A model generated the notes under the pieces. That model saw only the letters and a list, made by a program, of their open reading frames with translations, ran no database searches and was not told the DNA's origin. A stretch of 64,000 bases of DNA from a virus, in IMG/VR virus record IMGVR_UViG_3300018080_006015, positions 1 through 64,000 of that record; one strand, 5' to 3'. This document shows, piece after piece, positions 44,954-53,721 of this stretch (positions are counted from its first letter, which is position 1; every line of letters begins with the position of its first letter). A program made the position numbers and the translations under genes.

Positions 44954-45916
44954 ATGAGTAAAAAGAAAATATTAGTAACAGGATCTTGCGGATTTATATT
45001 TTCAAATTTCGTAAGACATGTCTTATATCATCAAAAAGAGTATGATATTGCCAGTATAGATAAGGTTGTTGCTCCAAATAGCCTTCACAATATTTACGCT
45101 AACAAGGGTCACATTTTTTATGTTGGAGATGTGGCTGATCCTCATTTTATAGATGTTGTATTTCAAATAGAGCGTCCAGATATTGTTGTGCATGGTGCGG
45201 CAGAGACCCATGTAGACAATTCAATTAGTGGTGCGGTTCCTTTTATTAAGTCAAATGTTTTAGGAACTCAAGTTATTGTTGATGCATGTGTCAAATATAA
45301 TGTAGAGCGTTTGATTTATATTTCAACTGACGAAATTTATGGGCAGTTATCTAGTGAGTCAGATAAGGCATGGTCTGAAACTTCTCCACTAGATCCAAGA
45401 AACCCATATTCTGCCTCAAAAGCAGCGGGAGAGCTTATTGTACAAGCTGCAAATAAAACCCATAACTTGCAATATAATATTACAAGATGTTGTAATAATT
45501 TTGGACCACGACAATCTGCAGATAAGTTAATGCCAAAGATAATTAACAACATCATACACGGGGAAAAGGTGCCAATATATGGTCAGGGAAAGCAGTTAAG
45601 AGAGTGGATTCACGTTTTCGATAATTGTGAGGCCATTATGACAATTTTGCGCTCCTCTCCACCAAATGAAATATACAACATATCGTCTGGGTATGAGTTT
45701 TCTAATGTGGAAGTGTTCCAAGAGATTTGTAATGTTATGGAAAAGGGTTATGATTTGTTAAACTTTATTAAAGATCCCAGACCAGGACATGATTTTAGAT
45801 ATTCCGTGGACTCTTCTAAGATAAGAAGTCTGGGGTGGAAACCAAAATTTAGGTTTCGAGAAGGGTTAAAACAGTGTGCGGCCTGGTATATAAATAATCA
45901 GTGGATTTTAAGGTAA
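44954..45916 (+). CDS. NDP-sugar 4,6-dehydratase, RmlB-like
   Basis: A 320-residue SDR enzyme: KKILVTGSCGFIFSNFVRHV is the NAD loop (the third Gly of the usual GxxGxxG is Ser here), HGAAETHVDNSI is typical of RmlB, YISTDEIYGQLSSES carries the Thr-Asp-Glu catalytic set, and PYSASKAAGELIV gives YxxxK. RYSVDSSKIRSLGWKP is the close of this family. It removes water from an NDP-hexose (dTDP-glucose in RmlB itself) to give a 4-keto-6-deoxy sugar, which the DegT enzyme could aminate. The exact nucleotide is not certain. Confidence 0.85.
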   Translation: MSKKKILVTGSCGFIFSNFVRHVLYHQKEYDIASIDKVVAPNSLHNIYANKGHIFYVGDVADPHFIDVVFQIERPDIVVHGAAETHVDNSISGAVPFIKSNVLGTQVIVDACVKYNVERLIYISTDEIYGQLSSESDKAWSETSPLDPRNPYSASKAAGELIVQAANKTHNLQYNITRCCNNFGPRQSADKLMPKIINNIIHGEKVPIYGQGKQLREWIHVFDNCEAIMTILRSSPPNEIYNISSGYEFSNVEVFQEICNVMEKGYDLLNFIKDPRPGHDFRYSVDSSKIRSLGWKPKFRFREGLKQCAAWYINNQWILR

Positions 45917-46007
45917 TATTGTCAAAATCATTGCATAAAATAACATATATGTAATGCAAAATGATATAGTGTAAGTTTTTGTAATTATTTAGAAAATAGG
46001 AAGAATC

Positions 46008-47372
46008 ATGTCAGTGAAAACAGATGTAGTTGAAGGTAAAAAAGAAGAAATTATAGATGATATTTCTGAGCATGTAGTTACGTCTGCGCCGGAGGTGGAT
46101 GATGATAAATTACAGGCTTTAAAAGAACAATTTGCATCTAAGAATAAGGAACAGGATAAGATGCCCCCTAGAATATTAGAAGAAAAGACAAGAAGTATAA
46201 AGTTTGGTATAATCGGTAGCGGGCAGGCTGGATCGCGTATTGCTGAAACGTTTCATTCATTGGGTTATGAAGCAATTGCAATAAATACCGCCACACAAGA
46301 TTTAGAGCATATAAACATTCCCCAGTCGAATAAGTTGCTTCTGGATTATGGTCTTGGTGGTGCGAGTAAAGATAGAAGTTTAGGAAATGAGGCGGCAGAA
46401 ACACATAAAGACGCAATTTATGCGTTGATTAAAGATAAGTTAGCTGATACTCAAGTGTATGTATTTTGTACGTCTTTGGGGGGCGGTAGCGGTAGTGGTT
46501 CTGTAAATACCATTATCGATATTTTAGCTTCTATTGGAAATCCTATTGTTGTTATTACTGTATTGCCAATGACCAATGAAGATGCGCAAACAAAAAGTAA
46601 CGCACTTGAGTCTTTGTCAGAGCTTGCTGTTAAAGCTAAAGAAAAAATTATTCATAACCTAATTGTTGCCGACAATGCAAAGATTGAATCAATTTTTAGT
46701 GATGTTGGCCAAATGGATTTTTATAATGTTAGCAATAAGGCTATTGTTGAACCATTAGATGTGTTTAATACGTATTCCTCTCAGCCCTCCTCAATTAAAG
46801 GTTTGGATCCAATGGAATTTTTGAAGGTTTTGATTGATGGCGGTGGTTTGAGTTTATATGGCTGTATGAATGTGGCTAATTATGAGGCAGATACAGCTAT
46901 AGCTGAAGCTATAATTACTAATTTGGATTCAGGATTACTTGCCAGCGGGTTTGATCTAAAACAGACTCGTTATGTTGGGGCCATGGTTTTGGCAAACAAG
47001 GATGTTTGGAATAAAATCCCGAGTTCTAGTATAAATTATGCCATGAGTATGGTGCAAGATACCGCTGGAACTCCACTTGGTGTGTTTAGAGGAATTTATA
47101 CGGCAGATATCGAGGAAGATGTTGTGAAGGTTTATTCGTTTTTTAGTGGTTTAGCACTTCCCGAGCCTCGAATCGAAGAGCTTAAAAAGGAAGTTTCATT
47201 ACATCGAACGACTCTTAAAACAAAAGATGTTTCTAGAGATTTAAAGCTTAATATAGATACTGGCGAAAGTGAAACTGTGTCTGCTGTCGAAAAAATTAAA
47301 CAAAAGATTGAAAAGAAAAAGTCAAAATTTGGTCAGTTTACACAAAAGCTAGTAGATAAACGTAATAAATAA
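46008..47372 (+). CDS. FtsZ/tubulin-like GTPase
   Basis: A 454-residue protein. Residues 1-60 are an acidic extension. KFGIIGSGQAGSRIAETF (about 65-82) is the first Rossmann loop of the FtsZ/tubulin fold, AIAINTATQDLEHI follows as in FtsZ, and LGGGSGSG at residues 157-164 is the tubulin signature loop that binds the GTP phosphates. The C-terminal tail is Lys-rich and coiled-coil-like (EKIKQKIEKKKSKFGQFTQK). Phage relatives (PhuZ, TubZ) form filaments that position virions or DNA. The T7 loop that triggers hydrolysis in FtsZ is not obvious here. AGGAAG precedes the ATG. Function as a filament is inferred. Confidence 0.8.
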   Translation: MSVKTDVVEGKKEEIIDDISEHVVTSAPEVDDDKLQALKEQFASKNKEQDKMPPRILEEKTRSIKFGIIGSGQAGSRIAETFHSLGYEAIAINTATQDLEHINIPQSNKLLLDYGLGGASKDRSLGNEAAETHKDAIYALIKDKLADTQVYVFCTSLGGGSGSGSVNTIIDILASIGNPIVVITVLPMTNEDAQTKSNALESLSELAVKAKEKIIHNLIVADNAKIESIFSDVGQMDFYNVSNKAIVEPLDVFNTYSSQPSSIKGLDPMEFLKVLIDGGGLSLYGCMNVANYEADTAIAEAIITNLDSGLLASGFDLKQTRYVGAMVLANKDVWNKIPSSSINYAMSMVQDTAGTPLGVFRGIYTADIEEDVVKVYSFFSGLALPEPRIEELKKEVSLHRTTLKTKDVSRDLKLNIDTGESETVSAVEKIKQKIEKKKSKFGQFTQKLVDKRNK

Positions 47373-48847
47373 TGGCTAAAATTGTAGTAAAAGACAATAT
47401 CTGTTACATAAAAGAAGAAACAGATATTAATTTTGTGCGCATATTAGATGATGAATTGTCCTTTAGAGTGCAGGGGGCGGAACATACCCGAGCATATAAA
47501 GGCTATTATGTTGGTGGTCAATTTATTCGATGGGATGGAGTTCATCGTATCTTGTCGAATAATTTAACTTTTCCGTATGGATTATTATCTAGAGTTTGTG
47601 AATTATATGAGCGATATGGTAAAGAGATAACAATTCATGAAGAGGAGCTTGAAAGAACTCCAATAAACTCAATAGAAATACTTGGCGCATTAAAGAGAAT
47701 TAATAAATATCCATATCCATATCAGCTAGAAGTTTTAGATACCGTAAAAGAAAGTTATAATGGCATTATACGTATGGCAACCGGATCAGGAAAGTCGATC
47801 ATTGCCGCTTTAATTACCGCATATTTTGGAAAAAAGTCTGTTATTTACGTTATTGGAAAAGATCTTTTGCATCAAACTAAAAGATTTTTTGACGAAATAT
47901 TTGATGATCCCGTGGGCATTATTGGTGATGGCTTATGCGATATTCATGATATTAATATTGCTAGCATATGGACAGTTGGACAGGCATTAGGGCTTAAAAG
48001 CAACAAAATTATTGATGATGTATCAGATGGTGAAAAGAAACTTGATGAGACGAAATATAAATACATCAGAGATATGATGAAAACAAGCAAGGTGCATATT
48101 TTTGACGAGTGTCATTTGGCCGCTTGTGATACAATACAAGAAATATCAAGAAACATAAATCCCGAAAATGTTTATGGAATGAGTGCATCACCATGGAGAG
48201 ATGATGGGGCTGACCTATTAATTGAATGTGTGTTTGGTGGAAAGATTGTAGATATTTCTGCTTCTTATTTGATAAGAAACGGATATTTAGTTAAACCGAT
48301 AATAAAGTTTTTAGAAGTTCCAAAATATCATGAATCATTAAAGAAAAGCTATCCAACAATCTATAAGCATTATGTAATAGAGAATGATATACGTAATAGA
48401 AAAGTCATAATGGGAGCTATTAAACTTGTCGAGCAAGGATATTCTCCATTAGTGTCATATACTCGCATATCACATGGCAAGAAATTATATAAAGAAATTT
48501 CTAAACATATTCCTTGTGTATTATTAAGTGGTAAAGATTCTTCTGATACTAGAATAAGAGCCAAAGATGATTTAGAGAGTGGTAAAATTAAATGTATTTT
48601 AGCATCAACAATATTTGATATAGGTGTTGATTTGCCTTCTTTATCTGGCTTGGTTATTGCCGGTGGTGGAAAATCATCTGTGAGGTCATTGCAGAGAATT
48701 GGAAGGGTGATCCGAAAATTTCCCGGCAAAACACAATCGGCAATTATTGATTTTTTGGATAATGCGCATTTTTTGAGAAAACATTCTCTTGCTAGAAAGA
48801 AAATTTATTCCATTGAAGATGAATTTCATATTATATGGCCGAAATAA
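47372..48847 (+). CDS. UvsW-like superfamily 2 DNA helicase
   Basis: A 491-residue helicase. Walker A RMATGSGKSII lies at about residues 133-143, the DEAH-type box IFDECHLAA near 245, motif III GMSASPWRDD, and motif VI RIGRVIRKFPGK near the end. The N-terminal 110 residues are a UvsW-like DNA-binding part ending in YPYPYQLEVLDTV, the Q-motif. T4 UvsW unwinds R-loops and remodels recombination forks. The ATG shares its A with the stop of the tubulin gene (TAATG). It opens a run of replication-type genes. Confidence 0.85.
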   Translation: MAKIVVKDNICYIKEETDINFVRILDDELSFRVQGAEHTRAYKGYYVGGQFIRWDGVHRILSNNLTFPYGLLSRVCELYERYGKEITIHEEELERTPINSIEILGALKRINKYPYPYQLEVLDTVKESYNGIIRMATGSGKSIIAALITAYFGKKSVIYVIGKDLLHQTKRFFDEIFDDPVGIIGDGLCDIHDINIASIWTVGQALGLKSNKIIDDVSDGEKKLDETKYKYIRDMMKTSKVHIFDECHLAACDTIQEISRNINPENVYGMSASPWRDDGADLLIECVFGGKIVDISASYLIRNGYLVKPIIKFLEVPKYHESLKKSYPTIYKHYVIENDIRNRKVIMGAIKLVEQGYSPLVSYTRISHGKKLYKEISKHIPCVLLSGKDSSDTRIRAKDDLESGKIKCILASTIFDIGVDLPSLSGLVIAGGGKSSVRSLQRIGRVIRKFPGKTQSAIIDFLDNAHFLRKHSLARKKIYSIEDEFHIIWPK

Positions 48848-48860
48848 CGGAGAAATTATT

Positions 48861-49466
48861 ATGATTGATTTGAACGAACAAAGGCGAGAGGCTATTCGCT
48901 TTCTTTCTAAACCCTGGCAAAGATTTTTTAATAGATTCGAAGAGATAGAATCATTAAAAGTTTCTCAGTGGAAACCAATTCATTTGTTGGGATATTTTGA
49001 TAAGAGATATCGTGAACATTATAATAAAAATTTTGCATATAGTTGTAAAAAGGCACCAATGAAATGTACTGAGATAGTTTTAATTAAAAAGATGTGTGCT
49101 ATGTTGGCTACCACGAATATGAGAACTGTCAAAGATTATATTGATTGGGTTTTTGATTGTAAAATTATTCCGCAAAAAATGAAAATAAGAACTTTAGCTT
49201 TTTTTGGTACTCCAGGGTTGGGGAATGAATTCTATGAATATAAATCTGAGCATGATAAAATAAAGCGTACGACAGATTTACCAAAAAAGTTTAAAGACAT
49301 AGGTAATAAATTGGGTTTTCCAATTAATACTTTTGGTGATTTGGCGTTTGCAAAAATGGCACTTGATAAGTATGATAATGATGAGATTCGTGCTCCATAT
49401 AAGGCGCTTTTTGACCAATTGTATTCGGTTGGATTTGAGTTTGAGATGATAAAGGACTTAAAATGA
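48861..49466 (+). CDS. Hypothetical protein, 201 residues
   Basis: A mainly helical, basic protein. FLSKPWQRFFNRFEEIESL opens it, followed by CTEIVLIKKMCAMLAT and VKDYIDWVFDCKIIPQ; no domain is recognised. The start is ATG 48861, preceded by GGAGA; an in-frame start at 48789 would overlap the helicase gene. It ends by ATGA overlap with the zinc-ribbon protein gene. By context it could assist replication or recombination, but that is only its neighbourhood. Confidence 0.6.
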   Translation: MIDLNEQRREAIRFLSKPWQRFFNRFEEIESLKVSQWKPIHLLGYFDKRYREHYNKNFAYSCKKAPMKCTEIVLIKKMCAMLATTNMRTVKDYIDWVFDCKIIPQKMKIRTLAFFGTPGLGNEFYEYKSEHDKIKRTTDLPKKFKDIGNKLGFPINTFGDLAFAKMALDKYDNDEIRAPYKALFDQLYSVGFEFEMIKDLK

Positions 49467-49741
49467 TCGATCCTAAGCTGTTTGATGATGATATAGATAT
49501 GTGGGACCAATTTGATTTTGATGACGATGATATAGACATATTAGATAGATTGTTTGAAGAAATGATCGATGAAGATGAAGATGATTCAAATACATCATCA
49601 TCGGCTAGAAAAAAAGTTATACCAAAAGGAAAGTTTAAAGATGGTATGATTTGCGCTAAATGCAAAGAATATTACCCATATGCAGTGCCGAATCAGAATG
49701 ATGGGTCAATGGTATGTTATAAGTGTAGGAATAACCTATGA
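49463..49741 (+). CDS. Small acidic zinc-ribbon protein
   Basis: A 92-residue protein. Residues 1-50 are extremely acidic (DDDIDMWDQFDFDDDDIDIL). The C-terminal 30 residues hold a zinc ribbon: CAKC and, after about 17 residues, CYKC. The acidic tail plus ribbon suggests a nucleic-acid-mimicking or adaptor role, which is inference. It overlaps the genes on both sides by 4 bases, so its translation is coupled to theirs. Confidence 0.65.
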   Translation: MIDPKLFDDDIDMWDQFDFDDDDIDILDRLFEEMIDEDEDDSNTSSSARKKVIPKGKFKDGMICAKCKEYYPYAVPNQNDGSMVCYKCRNNL

Positions 49742-50127
49742 ATTCTATTATAGGAAAAAAGGCTAGAATAACATTTCAAAATGGAACTACAGCAGAGGGT
49801 GTTATTATTGATTGGTCGGATGAACAGTCAATATTGAAGTCCGAAGGTGGCGAAGATTTGTTGATAATAAATAATACACGAAATAATGTTGTGTTTATTC
49901 ATGTGTTCTTTGATAGTCATAATGTGTTTGGCGTCGATGGGGTTATAGAGCCAGATCCTCCTGTATTAGATCATAATGAAACAAATTGGTCCAAACGCAC
50001 CAATAAATTATCTCAAGCAAAAGCTAGGCAAGTACAAGATCTTAAAAGACAGGTGGCCATGCATTTAAAGCGTGGTCCTAGGGCAATAACGGGTAATAAT
50101 TATGTCTTTCCGAATTTCCAGAAGTGA
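49738..50127 (+). CDS. Hypothetical protein with small beta-barrel-like N-terminus
   Basis: A 129-residue protein. Residues 3-60 alternate strands (GKKARITFQNGTTAEGVIID; EDLLIINNTRNNVVFIHVFF) as in Sm/SH3-like barrels, while the C-terminal part is basic and helical (SQAKARQVQDLKRQVAMHL). A nucleic-acid or protein contact is possible; the family is not known. Its 3' end overlaps the loader gene by 26 bases and its start overlaps the zinc-ribbon gene by ATGA. Confidence 0.55.
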   Translation: MNSIIGKKARITFQNGTTAEGVIIDWSDEQSILKSEGGEDLLIINNTRNNVVFIHVFFDSHNVFGVDGVIEPDPPVLDHNETNWSKRTNKLSQAKARQVQDLKRQVAMHLKRGPRAITGNNYVFPNFQK

Positions 50128-50833
50128 TTCATTAATAACTATTCCTCAAAGAAAAGTCGTTGAAGCTCTTGGCAACACATTAAAAGATTGTCCAACATGT
50201 AGTGAGGCCAACGCGCAGCTCGATACGGCTTGTGAAAAATGTAGATTTATCAATACTGCTTTGCAACGATATGCCGCGAGTAATATTCCTATTAGATATT
50301 GGTCTTTAGATATGAACCGAGATTTTAAGGGTAACAAGGCATTATTAGATAAATACAATGAAATTGTTGATGATTTGGAGGGGGCATATAGTCGCGGAAT
50401 TTGTTTGTGTTTTGCAGGCTCACATGGGGTTGGAAAAACACTAATAACAACTAACATTTTAAAAAGAGCGTGCGAAAAAGGTTATAATTGCTTGTATGTT
50501 ACTCTTACAGATATTGTTGAAACAGCAATAGCTAGCCAGTATTCAGATAAAAACATTATTCGCAGAGAATTATTAATGGTTGATTTTTTGGTAATTGATG
50601 AGTTTGATCCTCGATATATGGCAACTGATTCTGCGTCTGATTTGTTTGGAAGAACTTTAGAAAATATATTTCGCACAAGATCACAGAATTGTTTGCCTGT
50701 TTTTATGTGTACAAATTCTCCAAATGTTATTGATTCTTTTGTGGGTTCGATTAAGCTTAGTATTGAGAGTTTGATGAATTATGTGGACATCGTTCCTGTG
50801 GTTGGTTCGGATTTTAGAAAGCATATGAAGTAA
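50102..50833 (+). CDS. DnaC/IstB-like helicase-loader ATPase
   Basis: A 243-residue AAA+ protein. Residues 30-47 hold a CPTC...CEKC zinc finger. GSHGVGKTLITTNIL at about 106-120 is Walker A, and DFLVIDEFDPRYM near 160-173 Walker B. MCTNSPNVIDSF is a sensor-I-like stretch (TNS). The length and order fit DnaC/DnaI/IstB loaders. It would open the replicative helicase ring and place it on DNA; the DnaB-like gene follows after 11 bases, which supports the role. An N-terminal zinc finger is also known in DnaI-like loaders. Confidence 0.85.
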   Translation: MSFRISRSDSLITIPQRKVVEALGNTLKDCPTCSEANAQLDTACEKCRFINTALQRYAASNIPIRYWSLDMNRDFKGNKALLDKYNEIVDDLEGAYSRGICLCFAGSHGVGKTLITTNILKRACEKGYNCLYVTLTDIVETAIASQYSDKNIIRRELLMVDFLVIDEFDPRYMATDSASDLFGRTLENIFRTRSQNCLPVFMCTNSPNVIDSFVGSIKLSIESLMNYVDIVPVVGSDFRKHMK

Positions 50834-50844
50834 GTATGGTGTAA

Positions 50845-52380
50845 ATGATGACTGATATGCATGATATTGCTAGTTTTGATGTTGAAGCTTCAGAAGATGA
50901 TGATATTCGCGTAGAAAGGCAGGATCTTAGACTGCTAAAAGCAATTGTTACAGATAAAACGGTAGCTAGAGAGTTCGTCAGTACATTTGATTATACTTTA
51001 TTTATGTATGATGCCAAGCCATTTGCTAAGTTGGCTATGGATCATATAAAAGCATATAAATCGCCACCAACTAGACGTACAATGCTAGAGTCTGCCTCGG
51101 GCCCTAATGAGCTAAAGGAAAAATTAAATCTTATTTGGGATCAATTAGATGAGGCTGAGTTTAATAGAGATGAATTCGAATATGATCTTGAAAAAGTAAA
51201 ATCTAGATATACAAAAACAGAAATATTAAGCCTTAAAGATAGTTTAGATAATTTTGATTTTGATAACGCCAATCATGAGCGCATTATCAGACAAATACGC
51301 AATAAAGTAGACCTGGCAGATACTGTAAGGCGGGGTCAAAGGCAAGTATATGTTCAAAAAACTATGAAGGATTATATGCCCGAGTTTTTTGAAGAATATA
51401 AGAGAAAGGCTGAGGATCCTGACATTGATGCGGGTATTAATACTGGTTATTCATATTTAGACTATGCTACTGGTGGTTTGCGAAACGCTCAAATGTTGAT
51501 AATTGCAGCAGAATCAAGCGCTGGAAAATCAATGTTACTGAATAATATGGCTATTCAGATTTGGATGCAGAAAAACACCGTATATACAAACAAAGAACAT
51601 TTTGGTAAGGGCTATAATATATTGTATTTTTCTTTAGAGATGCCATTCAAAGCCTGTGTAAGAAGATCTATTGCTAGATTGTCTGAACTTCCGATTTATG
51701 GCATTAGAGATTGTAATATTAAATCAGAATATATTAAAAACTTAAATCGCGCAGTTAATTTTATTAATCAATATCCGTATCATTTTGAGGTTGTTGATAT
51801 TCCTCGCGGTGTTACTGTTGAGCAAATTGAGGCGCGATATGACGAAGCTGTTTCCAATGGTCGTAAGCCTGATGTTGTGGTTGTAGATTATTTGGGATTA
51901 ATGGAGTGTAATGATATAGATGGCGATGATTGGCTTAGATTAGGATATATTTCTGCAAAGTTACATGAATTTGCTCGTGCTTATGATACAATTGTTTTAA
52001 CGGCGGTGCAGCTAAATAGACCCGGAAAAACAATTAAAGACTCTGCCGATCTTATTGGTATGCATAGAATTGGGCGCTCCTCATTAATTATTCATCATGC
52101 GGATATTGGTATACAGATTGAATCGAGAAAAGGTGAAAAAAACTTTCCAGACATGGTGTATCATATTATTAAAAATAGAGACGGTGAGCTTGGAAAACAT
52201 GTATTAAGTAAAAAGTTTTATATGGCTACTATTAAAGATATGGATGAGCCGTATAAACCACCAGAAGGCGATGGTATAGGCTCTTTTATTACAGCTAATG
52301 CCGAAGAAGATATTTCTACGGCACTTCAAAAATATGATTGGTATGGTAAAAAAGAGGATGACGATGGATCCGAAAAATAA
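50845..52380 (+). CDS. DnaB-like replicative DNA helicase
   Basis: A 511-residue protein of the RecA-fold SF4 helicases. The N-terminal 180 residues are helical (the loader- and primase-contact part). NTGYSYLDYATGGLRNAQM leads into Walker A AAESSAGKSMLLNNM at about residue 225, and VVVVDYLGLMECNDIDGDDW is Walker B, with the later RIGRSSLIIHHADIGIQIE strand as in DnaB. It drives fork unwinding 5' to 3'. It starts at ATG 50845 (or the next ATG, one codon on). A zinc finger is absent. The last codons overlap the next gene. Confidence 0.9.
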   Translation: MMTDMHDIASFDVEASEDDDIRVERQDLRLLKAIVTDKTVAREFVSTFDYTLFMYDAKPFAKLAMDHIKAYKSPPTRRTMLESASGPNELKEKLNLIWDQLDEAEFNRDEFEYDLEKVKSRYTKTEILSLKDSLDNFDFDNANHERIIRQIRNKVDLADTVRRGQRQVYVQKTMKDYMPEFFEEYKRKAEDPDIDAGINTGYSYLDYATGGLRNAQMLIIAAESSAGKSMLLNNMAIQIWMQKNTVYTNKEHFGKGYNILYFSLEMPFKACVRRSIARLSELPIYGIRDCNIKSEYIKNLNRAVNFINQYPYHFEVVDIPRGVTVEQIEARYDEAVSNGRKPDVVVVDYLGLMECNDIDGDDWLRLGYISAKLHEFARAYDTIVLTAVQLNRPGKTIKDSADLIGMHRIGRSSLIIHHADIGIQIESRKGEKNFPDMVYHIIKNRDGELGKHVLSKKFYMATIKDMDEPYKPPEGDGIGSFITANAEEDISTALQKYDWYGKKEDDDGSEK

Positions 52381-52564
52381 ATATAATGTTGTTGCGAAAG
52401 CCGTTAGAATAGAACATGTCCAACAAGAAGATCGTGTCTTTATTGTGTTTGAGGTTATTGATGAAAAATTTAAAAAACGCATAAAAGAAGATTGGACACA
52501 GGATATAGATCTAAAAGTAGTGGATAAGAAACTTGTCGAATTTACAGATGATACAGAGGAATAA
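52364..52564 (+). CDS. Small hypothetical protein
   Basis: A 66-residue protein with one beta-rich stretch (NVVAKAVRIEHVQQEDRVFI) and an acidic end. The start is ATG 52364 with GAGGA just before it, overlapping the helicase gene by 17 bases. It is followed after 2 bases by an FmdB-like gene. Nothing known is recognised in it; it is included because its position, Shine-Dalgarno and coupling are all those of a real gene. Confidence 0.6.
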   Translation: MDPKNKYNVVAKAVRIEHVQQEDRVFIVFEVIDEKFKKRIKEDWTQDIDLKVVDKKLVEFTDDTEE

Positions 52565-52566
52565 TT

Positions 52567-52887
52567 ATGCCCACATACGAACACATATGCACACACTGTA
52601 GTTATGAGTGGGAGGAATTTTATAGCATCAAGGCAGATCCTCCTACGGTATGTCCCAAGTGCAAAACAGAGGGAAAAGTAAAGCGTTTAATTTCTGGCGG
52701 ATCTGGAAAAGGTATAGTAACATTAACTGGGCATGAGCTTAATGCTAAAATTAAGTCTGATGCAAAGAAGCTAAAAAGAGCAGCCGGTAAAAACGAAAAA
52801 ATGCTTGCAAATTTAGTAGGCGAGGAAAGATATCATCAAAATAAATTATTGCAAAGCGAAATAAAGAAAGATTTGAAAAATAAATAA
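52567..52887 (+). CDS. FmdB-family zinc-ribbon protein
   Basis: A 106-residue protein opening MPTYEHICTHCSYEWEEFY, then VCPKCKTEGKVKRLISGG. This is the FmdB/CxxC_CxxC_SSSS zinc ribbon, whose cysteine pairs hold one zinc. The C-terminal 50 residues are Lys-rich and helical (IKSDAKKLKRAAGKNEKM). FmdB-like proteins are small and common in bacteria and phages; a regulatory role has been suggested for the family but is not proved. It sits in the replication and transcription cluster just before the sigma-like gene. Confidence 0.8.
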   Translation: MPTYEHICTHCSYEWEEFYSIKADPPTVCPKCKTEGKVKRLISGGSGKGIVTLTGHELNAKIKSDAKKLKRAAGKNEKMLANLVGEERYHQNKLLQSEIKKDLKNK

Positions 52888-52888
52888 T

Positions 52889-53038
52889 ATGGCCCAGCGA
52901 ATAACCATAGATTATTTAATTAGAATTTTGAAAGTATTATTAAAAATTGATAATATTGAAATATTGAAATTAACTATAGAATCTATTATCGAGGAATTAG
53001 AAGAAAAGAAAACAAATAATGGTTATCAAGACATTTAG
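52889..53038 (+). CDS. Short hypothetical protein, 49 residues
   Basis: A frame from ATG 52889 to TAG 53036-53038 that starts 1 base after the FmdB-like gene. It is a leucine- and isoleucine-rich amphipathic helix (RIMTIDYLIRILK-like) followed by a Glu-rich turn and a polar end, ELEEKKTNNGYQDI. It fills the space exactly between two genes with its stop 17 bases before the next ATG, which argues for a real gene. No Shine-Dalgarno is obvious and no function is assignable. Confidence 0.45.
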   Translation: MAQRITIDYLIRILKVLLKIDNIEILKLTIESIIEELEEKKTNNGYQDI

Positions 53039-53055
53039 TTTATGAAAGGATAACT

Positions 53056-53700
53056 ATGAAATGTTTAGTCAAGGAAGAACTAGATTCTTTGTCACATGAT
53101 TATATTTGCTTTAAGAGGGTTGTTGAAAAGTTTGATTCAAAAGAATTACGCAAAGTTTTTTTAACATATCAGAAGTCTTGTATTAAGAAATTGGAATATT
53201 TGGTTTTTATGAAAACTTATAAATATAAGTCATTTCCAAATTATTTTGATTTACGGCAAGAAGCTTTTGAGGCTCTTTTGTTGGCGTTTAATACATACGA
53301 TCCTAACAAGGGATCTTTTACGTGGTGGGCAAATCAGTATATTAAAACAAGGGTGTCGAGGGCAGCCAATGCGCACTCTACTATAAGGTTTCCGCTTCAC
53401 AAAACAAAGGAAATGACACCATATAAAACCAATAAAATGCCGATCATGGTCGATAAGCGGCCAGATCCTTTGCAATTAGCCGAATCTTCTGAAGATAGCC
53501 AAAACATACAAGAGGCAATAAAATCATTACCAGAAAAACATCAGGCTGTAGTTAATATGACGTTTGGTTGTAATAATGTTAGACAACAATCGATTAACAA
53601 TATACTTGGAATATTAGATTTGACAAGATCTCAATACATAAAAATATTAAAAGAATCAAAATATAAAATAAAAGAACACATTTTACACTTAGAGAGATAG
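53056..53700 (+). CDS. Sigma-70-type RNA polymerase sigma factor
   Basis: A 214-residue protein. Region 2-like text covers about residues 58-115: FPNYFDLRQEAFEALLLAF, then YDPNKGSFTWWANQYIKTRV, and RFPLHKTKEM, which contain the helices for core binding, -10 melting and -10 recognition. A region 4-like end follows: IKSLPEKHQAVVNMTFG. It is shorter than housekeeping sigmas, as expected of a phage or alternative factor. It would redirect host RNA polymerase to phage promoters. AGGA before ATG 53056 supports the start. The target promoter is not identified. Confidence 0.75.
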   Translation: MKCLVKEELDSLSHDYICFKRVVEKFDSKELRKVFLTYQKSCIKKLEYLVFMKTYKYKSFPNYFDLRQEAFEALLLAFNTYDPNKGSFTWWANQYIKTRVSRAANAHSTIRFPLHKTKEMTPYKTNKMPIMVDKRPDPLQLAESSEDSQNIQEAIKSLPEKHQAVVNMTFGCNNVRQQSINNILGILDLTRSQYIKILKESKYKIKEHILHLER

Positions 53701-53721
53701 ATAAGCTTAAGGATGATAAGA

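Noticed and set aside
45917-46007. TTGCAT / ATGCAA inverted pair before the tubulin-like gene
   Set aside because: Only six bases match, in AT-rich DNA, with no further symmetry; likely chance.
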